A stretch of 15,022 nt of DNA, taken from contig JAUIGA010000033.1 in assembly GCA_030430125.1 (NCBI GenBank), forward strand, positions 1 to 15,022, in the 5' to 3' direction. A model generated the notes under the pieces. That model did not search any database. It had not been told where the DNA came from and was given only the letters and a program-made list of their open reading frames with translations. The DNA is from Chloroflexia bacterium. GTDB lineage: Bacteria > Chloroflexota > Chloroflexia > Thermomicrobiales > UBA6265. Positions 13,567-15,022 of the stretch are shown here, in pieces. Both the position numbers and the translations under genes were made by a program. Numbering within the stretch: position 1 is the stretch's first letter; every line of letters starts with the position of its first letter.

Positions 13567-15022
13567 CTACTCGACGGTGAGGGTGCCTTCCATGCCGGCG
13601 TCGCGGTGTCCCGGCACCGAGCAGAAGTAGGTGTACTCGCCCGCCGGCAGGTTGACCACGATCTCGGTGCTGTCGCCGCCGTTGAGCAGGTCGGTCGCGA
13701 CATCGGTGTCCTCAACCACGAAGTCGTGCTGCAGCACACCTGCGTTGGTCACGGTGATCGTGACATCGGTGTCCGCCGCGATCGCGAGCTCGGTCGGCTC
13801 GAAGGCGATGTCGACCGTCGTCACCTCCACAGCAGAGGCGTCGGAAGCGGCCTCGTCGGCACCCGCATCGTCAGCAGGGCTTGCGACAGCTTCGGCATCA
13901 GTCGGCGTCGCGGCTGCTGCCGCCGCGGCCACGTCCGCCTCCACGATAGTGATCGTGCCGACCATGCCGCTCTCGCGGTGACCGGGCACCGAGCAGTAGA
14001 ACTCGACCTCTGCACCCACCTCGACCGACTCGGGAATGTTGAACACGGCCTCCTCACCGCTGCCGATGGCGCCGCTGTCCAGCTCCCATTCGTCCACAAC
14101 GATGTCGTGGACGAGCACGCCGGGGTTGACGAGGTGAATCTGCTGACCCGGCGCGGCGGAAAACTGGCTCGGCGCAAATCGCATGGTGTCGAGCGCCGCG
14201 ACACGAATCGCGTTCTGGTCCAGTTCGAGCCCGCTCTCGGATGTGTCCGCCGCCGGGGCTTCCTCAGGCGTGGACTCTTCGGAGGCGGCGGCGTCCTCCG
14301 CGGCACCGGCCTCGGCGATGGTCAGGGTGCCCTGCATTCCTGCCGCCTGATGACCCGGCACCGAGCAGTAGAACGTCACCGACGCCCCCGGCTTGACGTT
14401 CGACGGGATGAGTAGATCCTCCTCCTCGTCGCGGTTCAGCAGCCGGGTCGCCAGTCCCCAGTCATCAATCACGAAGTCGTGCTGCAGCGCACCGACATTG
14501 ATCACCTTGATCGTCTGTCCCGGCGCCGCGGTGAACTCGCTCGGCTCGAACATCAACGCGTCCGTCGCCTCCACCGTGATCACCTCGCTGGCGTCCACCG
14601 CCCCCGAAGCCGCGGCGGCGTCGGATTCCTCCTCGGCCGGCGCCTCTTCCTCCTCCGGCGCGGCGGCACCCGCCTCGACGATGGTGACTGTGCCTTCCAT
14701 CCCGCCTTCGCGGTGACCCGGGACCGTGCACCAGAACTCATACTCGCCGGGCGCGGCGTCGTCCGGCACCGTGATCGTCTGTTCGTCGCCACCGTTGAGC
14801 ATGTCGGTGGCGATACCCAGGTCCTCGCAGTGGAAGTCGTGCTGCAGCGCGCCTGCGTTCACGACGTGGATGTCCTGGCCTGGTGTCGCCTCGAACGCAC
14901 TCGGGTCGAATGCCAGGGAATCGAGCGCGTTGACGGTGATCGCCTCGACCGGACCGGCCGCGGCTTCCTCCTCGGCCGGCGCCTCTTCCTCCTCCGGCGC
15001 GGCGGCACCCGCCTCGCCGATG
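13567..15022 (-). CDS. Multi-domain blue-copper (plastocyanin/halocyanin-like) protein, partial (5' end outside window)
   Basis: The frame is open from the right edge to a stop at 13567, giving 484 visible residues with the N-terminus missing; the GTG at 14862 is internal, not the start. Four cupredoxin domains follow each other. Each has an N-terminal strand (such as LAFDPSAFEATPGQ), a first His in LQHDF or LVHDI, and a C-terminal Cys-His-Met loop: CTVPGHREGGM, CSVPGHQAAGM, CSVPGHRESGM, CSVPGHRDAGM. All four type 1 copper ligands are therefore present in every domain. Linkers are acidic and Ala/Glu-rich (AAAPEEEEAPAEEE and similar). The protein ends directly after domain 4 (GTLTVE), with no C-terminal anchor. 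Blue-copper domains carry single electrons outside the cytoplasm; an export signal would lie in the missing part. The edge linker begins as the linkers after domains do, so a further upstream domain is likely. Confidence 0.88.
   Translation of the reverse strand, partial: IGEAGAAAPEEEEAPAEEEAAAGPVEAITVNALDSLAFDPSAFEATPGQDIHVVNAGALQHDFHCEDLGIATDMLNGGDEQTITVPDDAAPGEYEFWCTVPGHREGGMEGTVTIVEAGAAAPEEEEAPAEEESDAAAASGAVDASEVITVEATDALMFEPSEFTAAPGQTIKVINVGALQHDFVIDDWGLATRLLNRDEEEDLLIPSNVKPGASVTFYCSVPGHQAAGMQGTLTIAEAGAAEDAAASEESTPEEAPAADTSESGLELDQNAIRVAALDTMRFAPSQFSAAPGQQIHLVNPGVLVHDIVVDEWELDSGAIGSGEEAVFNIPESVEVGAEVEFYCSVPGHRESGMVGTITIVEADVAAAAAAATPTDAEAVASPADDAGADEAASDASAVEVTTVDIAFEPTELAIAADTDVTITVTNAGVLQHDFVVEDTDVATDLLNGGDSTEIVVNLPAGEYTYFCSVPGHRDAGMEGTLTVE
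14626..14677 (-). repeat. 52-nt direct repeat, copy 2, in the linker after cupredoxin domain 1
   Basis: Identical over 52 nt to 14965-15016 and offset by 339 nt (113 codons, in frame). With one mismatch the match continues for 5 more bases. It encodes the AGAAAPEEEEAPAEE linker. It marks a linker-plus-domain duplication inside the multi-cupredoxin gene. Confidence 0.9.
14965..15016 (-). repeat. 52-nt direct repeat, copy 1, in the linker before cupredoxin domain 1
   Basis: Exact partner of 14626-14677. It lies at the right window edge, so the repeat array may continue outside. The long identity in a linker, while the flanking domains differ, suggests recent duplication or gene conversion. Confidence 0.9.

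Overview
This is a high-GC bacterial chromosome segment with no mobile elements, CRISPR or RNA genes that I can see. The gene content fits a Chloroflexota bacterium, probably Thermomicrobia or a related lineage. The signs are a CIRCE-controlled hrcA-grpE-dnaK cluster with a diderm-type DnaK, a PadR/membrane-protein pair, an Rv2258c-like methyltransferase next to a TPR-LuxR regulator, and tandem blue-copper domains. The taxonomic call is inference from gene content, not from a marker comparison.

Left end (1-3004, all minus strand): a six-helix membrane protein with an N-terminal HAAS/DUF1700-like prefix runs off the left edge. It overlaps the stop codon of a PadR-family repressor by 4 nt. The PadR gene has a near-consensus promoter whose -10 lies inside a perfect 14-bp palindrome, and the geometry predicts a leaderless, self-repressed mRNA. 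Further right is a tandem pair of 223-residue paralogues, also overlapping by 4 nt. Each appears to combine a HicB-like N-terminus with a DinB/YfiT-like metal-site helical bundle.

Centre (3090-7004, minus strand): the heat-shock operon hrcA-grpE-dnaK starts from a recognisable promoter with a perfect CIRCE operator and ends at a strong intrinsic terminator directly after dnaK. No dnaJ follows. HrcA should repress the operon through CIRCE, and GrpE is the nucleotide exchange factor for DnaK.

Right-centre (7131-11855): an unrecognised 252-residue soluble protein (minus) faces away from a small methyltransferase-like protein (plus, TTG start) that lacks the usual SAM-binding motif I. Then come a TPR-LuxR regulator and, 166 bp downstream, an intact class I methyltransferase with an N-terminal winged helix, both on plus. 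A GC-rich hairpin separates the first methyltransferase-like gene from the LuxR gene.

Right end (11972-15022, minus strand): an enlarged, divergent class II (zinc) aldolase-family protein. Upstream of it on the same strand, and separated by a 14-bp hairpin terminator, is the 3' part of a large gene encoding tandem plastocyanin-like domains. Four are visible, each with a complete His/Cys/His/Met type 1 copper ligand set. The linkers are acidic and Ala/Glu-rich, and a 52-nt exact repeat points to growth by recent duplication. The most unusual item in the window is this poly-cupredoxin, followed by the leaderless PadR autoregulatory promoter and the tandem HicB/DinB-like paralogues.
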